A stretch of DNA of 64,000 bases from Planotetraspora phitsanulokensis (GCF_016863295.1 NZ_BOOP01000001.1:62001-126000); one strand, 5' to 3'. Counted from the stretch's first letter, positions 40,298-48,952 are shown. Notes: generated by a model not told the origin, from the sequence alone. Numbers and translations are program-made.

Positions 40298-40807
40298 ATG
40301 CAAGTCAGCGCACCGGCCATGAACAATGGCGATGTGATCGATGTTCTGATCCGCCCCGCGCGTGCGGAGGAGGCGGATCTGCTCGGCGACCTGGCCCTCC
40401 GATCCAAGGGGTACTGGGGTTACGACCGTGACTTCATGGAGGCGTGCCGGGCGGAGTTGACCTTTCCGCCCGAACAGGTGCGAGCCCAACGGATTTCTGT
40501 CGCCGAGTCGGCCGGACGAGTACTGGGCTTCTACAGCCTCGCCGGCGAGCCGCCCGACGGCGAACTGGGCAACATGTGGGTCGAGCCCGACGCCATAGGC
40601 GGAGGAGTCGGGCGCCGTCTGTGGCACCACGCGATGCGAACGGCTCGAACGGCCGGCTTCACGAACCTGCGCATCGACGCCGACCCGTTCGCGGAGGGGT
40701 TCTACCTGGCGATGGGCGCCGAGCGCGTCGGCGAAACGCCATCGGGCTCGATACCCGGCCGCGTCCTGCCACTGCTGCGGATACGGGTCCCCTCGCAACC
40801 GTCATAG
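40298..40807 (+). CDS. GNAT-family N-acetyltransferase
   Basis: This 169-residue enzyme would transfer an acetyl group from acetyl-CoA to an amine. The fold elements are IDVLIRPARAEEADLLGDLA at the start, a GFYSLAGEP strand, and the acetyl-CoA loop VEPDAIGGGVGRRLWHHAM near residue 95. The end FYLAMGAERVGETPSGSIPG is typical. The start may instead be the ATG at 40319. The acceptor substrate is unknown. Confidence 0.82.
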   Translation: MQVSAPAMNNGDVIDVLIRPARAEEADLLGDLALRSKGYWGYDRDFMEACRAELTFPPEQVRAQRISVAESAGRVLGFYSLAGEPPDGELGNMWVEPDAIGGGVGRRLWHHAMRTARTAGFTNLRIDADPFAEGFYLAMGAERVGETPSGSIPGRVLPLLRIRVPSQPS

Positions 40808-40833
40808 CCGATACCGCCGTTGCGGCGGGTCGC

Positions 40834-41280
40834 CTACTGCCGCCAAGCGCGCTGGGAACGTGTGATGTGTTCGAGGGCTGTTTTGAAGACCTGATAGACC
40901 TCGCTCCCCAACTCCTGGCGATGGCGCTGTTCGACCTGGGCGAGGATGGTGCGCGCCTTGTCGACCTCGTCCAGGCCGGCCTCGGTGGGGACGACGAGCT
41001 TCGCGCGCCGATCGGCCGGGTCGGCTTCTCTGCGCACATAGCCGAGCCGCTCCAGTTCGTCGACGATGACCCCGACGATCTGCTTGTGCTGCCCGGACCG
41101 CTGTGCGAGTTCGGTCGCCCGCGCGCCCGTGGCGGGCAGTACGGCCAGCACCGTGCCGTGCCGCGGCTGCACCTGCGGATGCCCCTGCTCGGCCAGGCGG
41201 GAGAACAGCTCCTCCTGCAGCGCGCGTCCCAGCTGCCCGACCAGCATCCCCAAGTCCGGCTCCCTGCTGTCGGCGTCCAT
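40834..41280 (-). CDS. MarR-family transcriptional regulator
   Basis: This 148-residue winged-helix regulator has a DNA-binding core GARATELAQRSGQHKQIVGV and wing YVRREADPADRRAKLVVPT, both typical of MarR. The start at 41280 is preceded by GGAG, while the upstream ATG at 41307 lies inside the operator. It is divergent from an SRPBCC protein gene, and a perfect 21-bp palindrome lies between them. A ligand-released repressor of both genes is the likely role. Confidence 0.88.
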   Translation of the reverse strand: MDADSREPDLGMLVGQLGRALQEELFSRLAEQGHPQVQPRHGTVLAVLPATGARATELAQRSGQHKQIVGVIVDELERLGYVRREADPADRRAKLVVPTEAGLDEVDKARTILAQVEQRHRQELGSEVYQVFKTALEHITRSQRAWRQ

Positions 41281-41301
41281 CTCTGCTCCGAATTTAATCA
41301 C

Positions 41302-41335
41302 GATCATTGACTATCAATGATCCGTACTATACCTT
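41302..41335 (+). promoter_or_regulatory. Promoter with overlapping 21-bp MarR operator
   Basis: GATCATTGA-CTA-TCAATGATC (41302-41322) is a perfect palindrome with 9-bp arms. It covers the -35 box TTGACT (41307-41312) of a good promoter, with -10 TACCTT (41330-41335) after a 17-bp spacer, reading towards the SRPBCC gene. Binding would block the promoter. Confidence 0.7.
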
Positions 41336-41388
41336 GAGATCAGTTGATCCCCCAACCCCCTGGCAGGGGTCAGACAAGGAGATGCGCC

Positions 41389-41805
41389 ATGAGCACCGTC
41401 GGATACGACTACACCCTCACCCGCACCCTCGACGCCCCGGTCGACAAGGTCTGGGCCGCGTGGACCATCGCCGAACACTACGGCACGTGGGCCAGCGCCG
41501 AAGAAGTCGTCTTCGACGTCCGGCCCGGCGGCGCCTGGAGCTCGGTCATGGTCATCCCCGGCGGCACCCGCGTCCCGTTGTCGGGCGGCTACACCGAGGT
41601 CGTGGAGAACAAGCGCCTGGTGATGAGCATGAACGTGCCCGGTCGCGACGAGCCCGTCCTGATGGCCGTCGACCTGACCGACGACGGCGAGCGCACCCAG
41701 ATCCGTCTTTCCCAGACGCTCGACACCGCCGAAGACCGCGACCAGGCCGAGCAGGGCAGCAACTTCCTGCTCGACGGCCTGGCCGCCCATCTCGCCACGG
41801 CCTGA
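41389..41805 (+). CDS. SRPBCC/AHSA1-family protein
   Basis: This 138-residue protein is of the activator-of-HSP90-ATPase-like START fold: YTLTRTLDAPVDKVWAAWT at the start, then FDVRPGGAWSSVMV and a long C-terminal helix (GSNFLLDGLAAHLAT). Such proteins bind small hydrophobic ligands. AAGGAGAT precedes the ATG at the ideal distance. It is likely controlled by the divergent MarR repressor, and a strong hairpin follows its stop. Confidence 0.85.
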   Translation: MSTVGYDYTLTRTLDAPVDKVWAAWTIAEHYGTWASAEEVVFDVRPGGAWSSVMVIPGGTRVPLSGGYTEVVENKRLVMSMNVPGRDEPVLMAVDLTDDGERTQIRLSQTLDTAEDRDQAEQGSNFLLDGLAAHLATA

Positions 41806-41820
41806 CCGGACGAGCTCCCC

Positions 41821-41853
41821 GCGGCCCCGCCCCGTCCAACGGGGCGGGGCCGC
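41821..41853 (+). terminator. Perfect GC hairpin after the SRPBCC gene
   Basis: GCGGCCCCGCCCCG pairs perfectly with its complement across a 5-base loop, 15 bp after the stop. It lacks a U run but is stable enough to end transcription. Confidence 0.7.
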
Positions 41854-42039
41854 GTCGCGGCGGTAGACGCACTCATCGCCCACGAACAAGCCAGGCGAAC
41901 CAACCTGCCCACGTCCCCGTGATTTCCTGCGGCCGGCCGTACGGGTCACGTGGAAGCAGAAACGGAACTGGAGAGGGTGGGTCTCCTGCTTCAGTGAGTG
42001 GCGTTTATTCGATTGCCGGGCGCGAGTGGCGGTGATCGT

Positions 42040-42573
42040 ATGGTGCCCATGCTGGGTCTGGCAGATCTCAGTGACGAACGCGTGGTGGAAGCGCTGGGCA
42101 GCGCGCCTCGGACCAGTTCGGCCTACCGCCACCTGCTCAACCGCGGTCGAGCGGCCGTGCCGGCGATCCGAGCAGGTCTGCGCCACCCTGACCCCGTGGT
42201 CCGTGAGCAGTGCTGCAGATTGCTCGACCACCTTCTGGTGGAGGACGCGGTCGAGGAAATGATCGCCATGTTGGAGGACCCGGTCCCGTCGGTCCGGGTG
42301 GCCGCGGTGCACGCGCTGTCCTGCGACCGCTGCAAGACCGATGCGTGCCGACCCGATGAGGCGTCGGTGCTGGCGCCGGGCCTGCGCCTGCTGCGTCACG
42401 ACCCTGACGCACACGTACGGGCCATGGCGGTGGAGTTGGTCGGGCGCTTCGTGCACGCGAACGCGGAGGCCGAGGCCGCTCTCACGCTCGCCCACAAGGC
42501 CGATCCGTCTCCCGCCGTACGCAAGAAGGCGGGCTGGTACGCGCCGGGCGGCACGATCCATCGCCGCACCTGA
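42040..42573 (+). CDS. HEAT-repeat protein
   Basis: This 177-residue protein is built of short helical repeats of the HEAT type, for example RHPDPVVREQCCRLLDHLL and LEDPVPSVRVAAVHALSCDR, followed by RHDPDAHVRAMAVELVGRFV. Such solenoids act as binding scaffolds. CDRCKTDAC contains three Cys that could bind metal. The ATG at 42040 is taken, while a GTG at 41998 would add 14 residues with no domain. The partner is unknown. Confidence 0.8.
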   Translation: MVPMLGLADLSDERVVEALGSAPRTSSAYRHLLNRGRAAVPAIRAGLRHPDPVVREQCCRLLDHLLVEDAVEEMIAMLEDPVPSVRVAAVHALSCDRCKTDACRPDEASVLAPGLRLLRHDPDAHVRAMAVELVGRFVHANAEAEAALTLAHKADPSPAVRKKAGWYAPGGTIHRRT

Positions 42574-42665
42574 GAGTCGTTGCGGCTTGGACGGGCGTCT
42601 TGAAGAGGCCCCTCGATCGCGCGTGCCTTTGCGAGACCCCGCGAAAGGCCGCTTCCTGATCACTG

Positions 42666-42696
42666 TTGACCTTCTCGTCACGTCAACTTCTAGTGT
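42666..42696 (+). promoter_or_regulatory. MerR-type promoter with 19-bp spacer
   Basis: TTGACC (42666-42671) and TAGTGT (42691-42696) are separated by 19 bp, the overlong spacing that MerR activators correct by bending DNA. A GTTGAC-N11-GTCAAC dyad starts at the -35 box. It precedes the TipA-like gene by about 50 bp, so autoactivation is expected. Confidence 0.6.
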
Positions 42697-42748
42697 CGTG
42701 AGTCCGGAGAGCACCGGCTCGGCGGTGGGCGAGGACGGGGGAGCAGTC

Positions 42749-43516
42749 ATGTCATGGTCGATCGCGCAGGTGGCTCAGATGTCGGGAGTGACATCTCGGA
42801 CACTGCGCCACTACGACCAGATCGGGCTGCTGCCGCCCGCACGCGTCGGCCGGAACGGCTACCGCTACTACGAGGAGGACCAGTTGCTGCGCCTGCAGCA
42901 GGTCCTGGTGCTGCGTGAGCTGGGCCTCGGACTGACCGAGATCAAGGAGATCGTCGAGCGGCACACCGATCCCATCGCGGCGCTGCGTGAGCACCACCAG
43001 CGCCTGCTGGCGGAGCGTGACCGTCTGGACGGGGTGGTCCGCATGGTGGAGCGGACCATCGCCGAACTTCAGGAGAACGAAGGGAAGCCGACCATGTCCA
43101 AGATCAGTAGGCCGGAGAACCTGTTCGATGGATTCGACAGTGCACGGTATGCGGCGGACGCCCGCGAGCGGTGGCCGGAGCACTGGCAGCAGAGCGGGCG
43201 GCAGGAGCTCCTGGACAGCCGGACCCCGCAGGCGCTTGAGCGGATGCAGCGGGAGGCGACGGCGGGGATGATCCGGATGGCCGAGCACATGCTCGCCGCC
43301 ACCCCCGTCGACGCCCCAGCTGTCTTCGCCGAGCTCGACATCCACTATCGGCACCTGAGTGAGTTCTGGACGCCGACCGCGGAACAGTATGCACAGCTGG
43401 CCCGGATGCAGGCGGAGGAGGAGCAGTTCAGGGCGAACTACGAGCAGGTCGCCGAAGGCCTGGCCGAATACATGCGCGACGCCATGACCGCCTACGGGCA
43501 GGCCCGGCTGAGCTGA
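42749..43516 (+). CDS. MerR-family regulator with TipAS-type ligand domain
   Basis: This is a 255-residue regulator. Residues 1-70 are the MerR DNA-binding domain (WSIAQVAQMSGVTSRTLRHY, then RNGYRYYEEDQLLRLQQVL), a coiled dimer helix follows, and residues about 120-250 form the TipAS antibiotic-sensing domain (ENLFDGFDSARYAADARERW). In Streptomyces TipA binds thiopeptides and activates its own promoter. A second internal start producing only the sensing domain is plausible at the Met of MSKISRP near 43094, as known for tipA. GGGGGAG precedes the ATG. Confidence 0.88.
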   Translation: MSWSIAQVAQMSGVTSRTLRHYDQIGLLPPARVGRNGYRYYEEDQLLRLQQVLVLRELGLGLTEIKEIVERHTDPIAALREHHQRLLAERDRLDGVVRMVERTIAELQENEGKPTMSKISRPENLFDGFDSARYAADARERWPEHWQQSGRQELLDSRTPQALERMQREATAGMIRMAEHMLAATPVDAPAVFAELDIHYRHLSEFWTPTAEQYAQLARMQAEEEQFRANYEQVAEGLAEYMRDAMTAYGQARLS

Positions 43517-43622
43517 ACCCACAGAAGTCCGAGAGGCGCCGCGCGTCCCGGGCGGCACCGCACTTCTCGCGCGCGGGGAAAACCGATGGCCCTCTGGGGG
43601 CGGTCATTCGCATCATGGAGAC

Positions 43623-44162
43623 ATGCGACTTGTGTTCACGCCGGCCGAGGGGGATCGCTGCCGCGTCGTCGTGCATCGACGCGACGGCGTGACCTTGGAG
43701 ATGCGCTCCTACGACCGAAAATTCCGGGTGCCTCACGACCTTGCCCATGCCGTGACCGAGCGTGAGCTCCGGTTGGGCGCGGGAGTCTTCGGCTGCATCG
43801 CCGCCGGAGCCCTCTTCACCTCGATGCGGGTGCTCACGGGTTCGCCACGGCATGACGCGGCGGCCCGCAGCGCTCGCATCATCAAGGCCAACGCCCGCTC
43901 GATCACCACCGCCGAAGCGCTCAGCGGTGTCCTGCACGAGGCCGCCAACGGCACCCTGTCCAGGCCCTTGTTCACCAAGGTGCGTGAGGTATGGGGGATC
44001 GTGGAAGAGCGCACCTTCCCTTACGACGAAGCCACCGTCACCGCGACGGCGGAAACCCTGAGAACACTGGCCGATGTCTGGAGCGGACTCACCGTCGGCG
44101 AGGAGCTCGCCTTCATGTGGCCTCCCGCTCTCACCGCGCCGATCCCGACCACCCGCCGCTGA
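43623..44162 (+). CDS. Hypothetical protein, 179 residues
   Basis: This soluble protein begins MRLVFTPAEGDRCRVVVHRR and continues with a helical core (LRLGAGVFGCIAAGALFTSM). No domain is recognised. The beginning resembles small proteins that pair a beta hairpin with a helix bundle. It converges with the M48-like gene. Confidence 0.65.
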   Translation: MRLVFTPAEGDRCRVVVHRRDGVTLEMRSYDRKFRVPHDLAHAVTERELRLGAGVFGCIAAGALFTSMRVLTGSPRHDAAARSARIIKANARSITTAEALSGVLHEAANGTLSRPLFTKVREVWGIVEERTFPYDEATVTATAETLRTLADVWSGLTVGEELAFMWPPALTAPIPTTRR

Positions 44163-44202
44163 AAACCGATCACCTCGGCATACCTGCTGGAAAGACTCGC
44201 GT

Positions 44203-45378
44203 TCACAGGGTGAGCGCCCGAACGGCGCGGGCGAGGTGGCGTGACAGCTCTGTGTCGATCCCCTCCGACTCGGCCTCGTCGACGCCGGTGGAGCCCTCCT
44301 CTGCGTCGCCCGCTTCCAGAAGGGCGGCGCGCAGAGCGAGGGGCGGCTCCAGATCCCGCCAGCTCCGCTGCGCCAAGGAAGCCTCGCGCTGGGAGGTCAC
44401 CGTTTCGCGGTCGACCTCCCCGGACCGCAGCACGGTTCGTCGGATTTCGCCGATCGTCTCTCCGCGCCGGGCCGCTGACAGGATGGGCGTGAAGCGACTT
44501 TCGGCCATCACGAGGGCGTCGAGGTAGTGGAGGACGGCGGGCGTCGACACGGCCCGCGCGGCCACCTGGTCGGCGTAGTAACGGGCAACCTGTGATTGAC
44601 CCGACACCAGTCGCGTCAGCGCGAACTCGGCGAGGAACAGCGGCGAGCCCAGCGCTGCTCCCATGATCTTCCCTACGACCTGGGAGGCCGACCGCTCCGC
44701 GGGGAATGGGTGGCCGAACAACTCCACGACTGGGTCGCCGTACCAGCTGTACTGCTGGACACGCACGTTCAGGAGGGCATTGCGCCACTCGCCGGCAGTG
44801 AGGAGTGCCGAACGCACGAACAGGCCCCTGGCGGGATCGCGGCTGACGTCCTCGGCGCACGCGACGCCCAGCATGCCCGCTCGCTCGCGCGGCGAAATGG
44901 CGAGCAGGAGCGGCAGGCCGATGAGCAACGTGGGCCGTCGCCGCGCGCCGACCCGTAAGTGGGCGCAACTGAAGAGTCGGTCGTGCAGGTAGATGGCGGC
45001 CGGAGGGACCGCTCCGACCGCGCGGGCGATCCGGTCGGCGGCTTCGAACAGGGCAGGTGCCTCGGCTCTGATGACCTCCTCGGCGTCGTCCGGGAGCCGG
45101 AGCGCTCGCGGCCGGGACCAGATCGCGACGGTGGCGAGCCCGCAGCCGCACAGCCAGGCCAGGACGTTGTCGTAGGAGCTGATCACAATGACAAGGGCGG
45201 CGGCCATGAGGGCGGCGGGGATCGCCTGGATCGCGGCCGACAGTAGGTAAGCGAGGACCCGGGCGGTTTCCAAGCCCGGACGTTCCAGTCGACGGCCCCT
45301 CAGACGGGTGAATCTCTTGCGGACGTCCCGTCGAGCGAATCCGGTGCCGGATTCGGACGTGGCTGGAGGGGTGATCAT
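44203..45378 (-). CDS. Membrane-anchored M48 peptidase-like protein lacking the HExxH zinc site
   Basis: This 391-residue protein has two N-terminal membrane helices (AIPAALMAAALVIVISSY and following) and then an M48-like domain. The segment PTLLIGLPLLLAISPRERAG followed by MLGVACAEDVSRDPARGL lines up with the usual M48 layout, where LLGHELGHF would carry the zinc-binding HExxH. Here that position reads GVACAEDVS, so both His and the catalytic Glu are absent. The downstream region up to LVSGQSQVARYYADQVAARA, where M48 enzymes have the third ligand Glu in an ExxAD motif, has QVARYYADQ instead. It is probably a non-catalytic relative. The start at 45378 is placed before the helices. Confidence 0.7.
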   Translation of the reverse strand: MITPPATSESGTGFARRDVRKRFTRLRGRRLERPGLETARVLAYLLSAAIQAIPAALMAAALVIVISSYDNVLAWLCGCGLATVAIWSRPRALRLPDDAEEVIRAEAPALFEAADRIARAVGAVPPAAIYLHDRLFSCAHLRVGARRRPTLLIGLPLLLAISPRERAGMLGVACAEDVSRDPARGLFVRSALLTAGEWRNALLNVRVQQYSWYGDPVVELFGHPFPAERSASQVVGKIMGAALGSPLFLAEFALTRLVSGQSQVARYYADQVAARAVSTPAVLHYLDALVMAESRFTPILSAARRGETIGEIRRTVLRSGEVDRETVTSQREASLAQRSWRDLEPPLALRAALLEAGDAEEGSTGVDEAESEGIDTELSRHLARAVRALTL

Positions 45379-45566
45379 GGTGCGGATTATCAGGCAGAGG
45401 CGTGCCCTCGTCGAGAGGAGAGGATGAAACGCCCCGCTCATTCCCCGTTCGTCTGACCTGCGTCTGACCTCCAAAACAGGCCCTGAGCTGGGATTCGCTG
45501 TTCCGGCAGTCGCCAACCGTTTCGGGCATCGCTCATGCCCCGGCGGAACAGAGGCGTAAGAGGGTG

Positions 45567-46115
45567 TCAGCCGTGTTCCTTGCGATGCCGGGCAGTCGTG
45601 ACTTCCTTACCTTCACCCGAATGCCGTGCGTCTGACGGTGGAGCCGCCTTCCTGATCCGCCGTACCAGCCACGTGATGGCGACCACGAATCCGAGCACGG
45701 TAACCAGACCGGTGATCGCCAGAATTGTGAAGTTCGAGTTCTCGCCAGTCACAAGCGCTCTGGTCAGCCCCGGGCGGTGCAAAAGGATGGATACCCCGAC
45801 GACGACACCCGCTCCGATGATCGCGAGGAGGTCGCTGTGAGTGATCGGTGTTGGGCCCTTCTGCGGGGCGACCTCGTCTGGATCAGGTTCACGGATGAGG
45901 GTGGCCCGTGTGACGGCGAGGAAGGCCAGGGCGAGCATGGCCAGCGTCATGTACCGATACCAAGCTGGGTAGAGCCGGACCTGGTAGTGGTCGATGGCGG
46001 CCTCGTTCTTTCCGGTCTGGAAGCATTCCTCGATCGTCCAGCGGGCGCCGGCCACCGTGACAAGCCGGCTCAGCGGCACGGGGATTGCGGACCGCGGCGA
46101 TCGGCCCACGCGCAC
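45567..46115 (-). pseudogene. IS701-family transposase C-terminal remnant fused to a membrane tail
   Basis: The first 70 residues (SRLVTVAGARWTIEECFQTG, then DHYQVRLYPAWYRYMTLAML and ALAFLAVT) are the end of an IS701-type DDE transposase, including the catalytic Glu region IEECF. The normal ending is replaced by about 110 residues with two hydrophobic helices (LLAIIGAGVVVGVSILL and ILAITGLVTVLGFVVAI) and a charged tail. The DD-containing N-terminal part is absent, so this is not an active element. Whether the chimera is expressed is unknown. Confidence 0.65.
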
Positions 46116-46226
46116 GAGACCCGATTCGACGGCGGCCCGGGATGCTTGACGCGTACGCCGCCGATCCCGCCGCGCGGTCGACGACCTTCCTGGTGATGGA
46201 CTTCGTTATCTGCCCAGAGCGGCGTT

Positions 46227-46592
46227 TCACACAGAGAGCTCTTGCGCCTCCACCGCCCGGCAATAGTCGAGTTGCTGCTGCGCCAGCTTCCGGACTCGTT
46301 TCAGTGATGCGATCCGCTCGTCGATGAGGTTGATCTTGGACTGCAGGCTCTCTTGTGCTCGCGCGTGATCTAGCACGCCGTCGGTCATCTCCTGGGAGAA
46401 GGCCAGGATCTCGCGCAGGGAGAAACCTATCGATTTCCCGGAGGCGATGAGGTCGGCCGTTTCGATGTCCTTCTCGGTGTAATGCCGATAGCCGTTCTCG
46501 CTGCGGCTGCTGGAGAAGAAGCCCACCTTCCCGTAGAAGCGGATCGTGTCGGTGCTGACGCCGACGCGTTTGGCGAATTCGCCGATCAACAT
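46227..46592 (-). CDS. MerR-family transcriptional regulator
   Basis: This 121-residue protein consists of a MerR DNA-binding domain (MLIGEFAKRVGVSTDTIRFY, then NGYRHYTEKDIETADLI) and a coiled dimerisation helix ending AEAQELSV. No large ligand domain is present, as in short redox or aldehyde sensors. Cys in DYCRAVE is the only one and could be a sensing residue. GGGAGG precedes the ATG at 46592. It is divergent from a hydrolase-SnoaL fusion with a perfect operator between them. Confidence 0.9.
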   Translation of the reverse strand: MLIGEFAKRVGVSTDTIRFYGKVGFFSSSRSENGYRHYTEKDIETADLIASGKSIGFSLREILAFSQEMTDGVLDHARAQESLQSKINLIDERIASLKRVRKLAQQQLDYCRAVEAQELSV

Positions 46593-46648
46593 ACGCTGAG
46601 CCTCCCTGTCGATCCGAGCGGAGTGGAGTGAGACGCGGATCACCCTGG

Positions 46649-46670
46649 ACCTTGGAGCATACTCCAAGGT
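46649..46670. promoter_or_regulatory. Perfect 22-bp MerR operator
   Basis: ACCTTGGAG-CATA-CTCCAAGGT has 9-bp perfect arms. For the + strand gene it lies between a TGGACC -35-like box and TACGTT -10-like box about 20 bp apart, the classic MerR arrangement. Confidence 0.75.
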
Positions 46671-46706
46671 TTACGTTCGAGCCGACCGACAATCAAGGAG
46701 GCTCCG

Positions 46707-48020
46707 ATGACTGTGACTCATCCCGAACCGGAAACTGCGGTAGACGGCCTGCACGGCTTCCACCACCGCTACGCCGAAGTGAACGGCACCCGCATCCACT
46801 ACGTGATCGGCGGCGCCGGCCCGGCGGTCGTGCTGGTGCATGGCTTCCCGTTCACCTGGGCGGTATGGCGTGAGCTGATGCCGATGCTGGCGGCCCAGGG
46901 CTACACCGTGCTAGCCCCCGACCTGCGCGGCATGGGCGATTCCGACCCAGCCGAGAGCGACACCTTCGCCAAGACCAACGTCGCCGAGGACATCCGGCAG
47001 ATCGTGCTCGGGCTGGGTCTCGGACCGATCAACCTGGTCGGCATGGACGTGGGCGGCATGGTGGTCTACGCGTACGCGTCACGGCACCCTGACGAGGTCC
47101 GCCGGCTGGTGCTCTCCGAGACGCTGATCCCCGGCTTCGGCCTTGAGGAGATGATGAACCCTTCCGTCGAGGGCGGCACCTATGGCTTCGGGTTCCACGG
47201 CCAGGTCGACCTCGCCACGTTCCTCACCCAGGGCAAGGAAACCGAATTCCTCACACCGTTCTACCGGCTGACCTCGGTGCGGCCGGACGCCGAGGAATAC
47301 GGCGTTGCCCACTATCTGCCGCATTTCACCGGCCCGAACGGCATCCGCGGCGGCTTCCAGCACTACGGCGCCATGATCGAGGACGGCAAGGCCAACCGGG
47401 CCGAGTTCACGACCCGGCTCCCGATGCCGGTCCTGGTGCTCAACGGCGACCACGGCTACTATCGCGGCCAGCTGCTGGCCGGCGCCCGGCAGGTCGCCGA
47501 GAACATCGAAACCGATGTCATTGCGCAGGCCTCCCACGCGTACGCGTTCGACAACCCGCAGGCCACCGCCGAGCGATTCCGCCAGTTCTTCGCGGTGTCC
47601 GATACTGAGCGGCTGGTCATCGTCGACGAGATCCGCCAGTTCATGGCCCGGTACGCCTACTACGCCGACCACAAACAGTTCGACCAGCTCGCGCGGCTGT
47701 TCGCACCGGAGGCGACCTTCACGATCTATGACCCGCAAGGCGTCCAGGTTATGCAGATGACCGGCCCGAAGGAGATCGAGGACGTCATCACCACCAGCGT
47801 CGGCGACGCCACCGCGATCCACCACCTGTTCTCCTTCACTACCGAGGTCCACTCGCCGGTGGCTGCGTCCTCGACCATCAACATGGAGGACTGGATCGAC
47901 GGCAGCACCCTCAAGGTGCGCGGCTACGGCCACTATCACGGCGAGTTCGCCAAGGTCGATGGCTCCTGGCGGATAGAGAAGTTCGTCCAGACCCGCCTGC
48001 GCACGGATGTGCTCCCGTGA
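46707..48020 (+). CDS. Alpha/beta hydrolase fused to a SnoaL-like domain
   Basis: This is a 437-residue two-domain protein. Residues about 20-290 are an alpha/beta hydrolase with oxyanion motif HGFPFTWAVW, a nucleophile elbow VGMDVGG in which Asp is the nucleophile, and a C-terminal SHAYAFDNPQ supplying the His. An Asp nucleophile points to epoxide hydrolase or haloalkane dehalogenase chemistry. Residues about 305-430 form a SnoaL-like domain (IRQFMARYAYYADHKQFDQL, then LFAPEATFTIYD). The fusion is unusual and may channel or bind the product. It is divergent from the MerR gene and preceded by AAGGAGG. Confidence 0.88.
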   Translation: MTVTHPEPETAVDGLHGFHHRYAEVNGTRIHYVIGGAGPAVVLVHGFPFTWAVWRELMPMLAAQGYTVLAPDLRGMGDSDPAESDTFAKTNVAEDIRQIVLGLGLGPINLVGMDVGGMVVYAYASRHPDEVRRLVLSETLIPGFGLEEMMNPSVEGGTYGFGFHGQVDLATFLTQGKETEFLTPFYRLTSVRPDAEEYGVAHYLPHFTGPNGIRGGFQHYGAMIEDGKANRAEFTTRLPMPVLVLNGDHGYYRGQLLAGARQVAENIETDVIAQASHAYAFDNPQATAERFRQFFAVSDTERLVIVDEIRQFMARYAYYADHKQFDQLARLFAPEATFTIYDPQGVQVMQMTGPKEIEDVITTSVGDATAIHHLFSFTTEVHSPVAASSTINMEDWIDGSTLKVRGYGHYHGEFAKVDGSWRIEKFVQTRLRTDVLP

Positions 48021-48258
48021 GCGGGGTCTGTCCATTGAACGGCTCTGTCTCTCTTTCGGTGGTGACGGAGCGTTAGTACTCCAGTCGCACATCGGAATGG
48101 GCGCTGAGCTGGGGGATCACTTCGAGTGCTGCAGCACGCTGCTGTATGGATGACCGTGCTTGTCCATGCTCGTCCACGGACGTCCCCGCGTGAGAAGCAG
48201 ACGGCCACCGCTGTGATCATTCAGGTGTGATGGAACTGAAGATCATGCGGTGGCCGCG

Positions 48259-48700
48259 ATGGCCAGATTAGAACACCTCGGCGCTGCCCGCTTCAAAGCT
48301 GGGTTGGATGACGCGTTCGCGCTGGTCGCGGGCCGATTCAGAAGGCGTGAGGTACGCCTGCGCGCCCGAGCCTGCATCGAGGGCTTGCTGTCCGGGTTGG
48401 AGCGAAAGAACGGCTGGTCGCCGGCCGAATATGCCGGGGAGCTCACCCCCGATGGCATGCAGCGGCTGTTCAATGCCGCGACATGGGACGTCGACGGCGT
48501 CCGTGACGATGTCCGCGACTGCGCGATCGACCATCTGGGCGACGCCGACGGTGTTCTGGTCGGTGACGACACGGGGTTCGAGAAGAAGGGCGTCTGCTCG
48601 GCTGGCGTGCAACGGCAGTACACCGGCACCGCCGGGAAGATCACCAACTGTCAGATCGGGGTGTTCCTCGGCTACGCCAGCAGTAGTTCGCGTGCTCAGC
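48259..48700 (+). pseudogene. IS701-family transposase N-terminal remnant
   Basis: The frame reads as the first 140 residues of an IS701 transposase: ERKNGWSPAEYAGELTPDGM, then VDGVRDDVRDCAIDHLGDAD and VLVGDDTGFEKKGVCSAGVQ with the first catalytic Asp in DDTGF. Similarity stops after QIGVFLGYAS near 48675, where the frame runs into unrelated sequence, so two thirds of the transposase is missing. It is on the opposite strand from the C-terminal remnant at 45567-46115, so the two are not halves of one simply split gene. Confidence 0.75.
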
Positions 48701-48952
48701 CACCCAAGCACCGTGGTTCTCAAGGTCCTGCAGATAGAACTGACCGTGATCAGCCTCAACGGTGAGTTCGTGGATCTCAGGGGAGGCGTTCGGCCGCAAA
48801 TTACCTTACGCAGCCCTGGGCGCCCGGCACCGGTCTGCCGGCCGCCTCCGGCGCCAAGCCGCGTAGCCAGACCCCGCGCACTGGCCACGGCTCCCCACAC
48901 TGGTGCATCGTGCCAGGGTCAGGCCGCTTGCCGAACCGAGGAGCAACGCGCG

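Noticed and set aside
45567-48765. One complete IS701 element interrupted by cargo
   Set aside because: The N- and C-terminal pieces are on opposite strands, the central catalytic region is absent, and I found no terminal inverted repeats.
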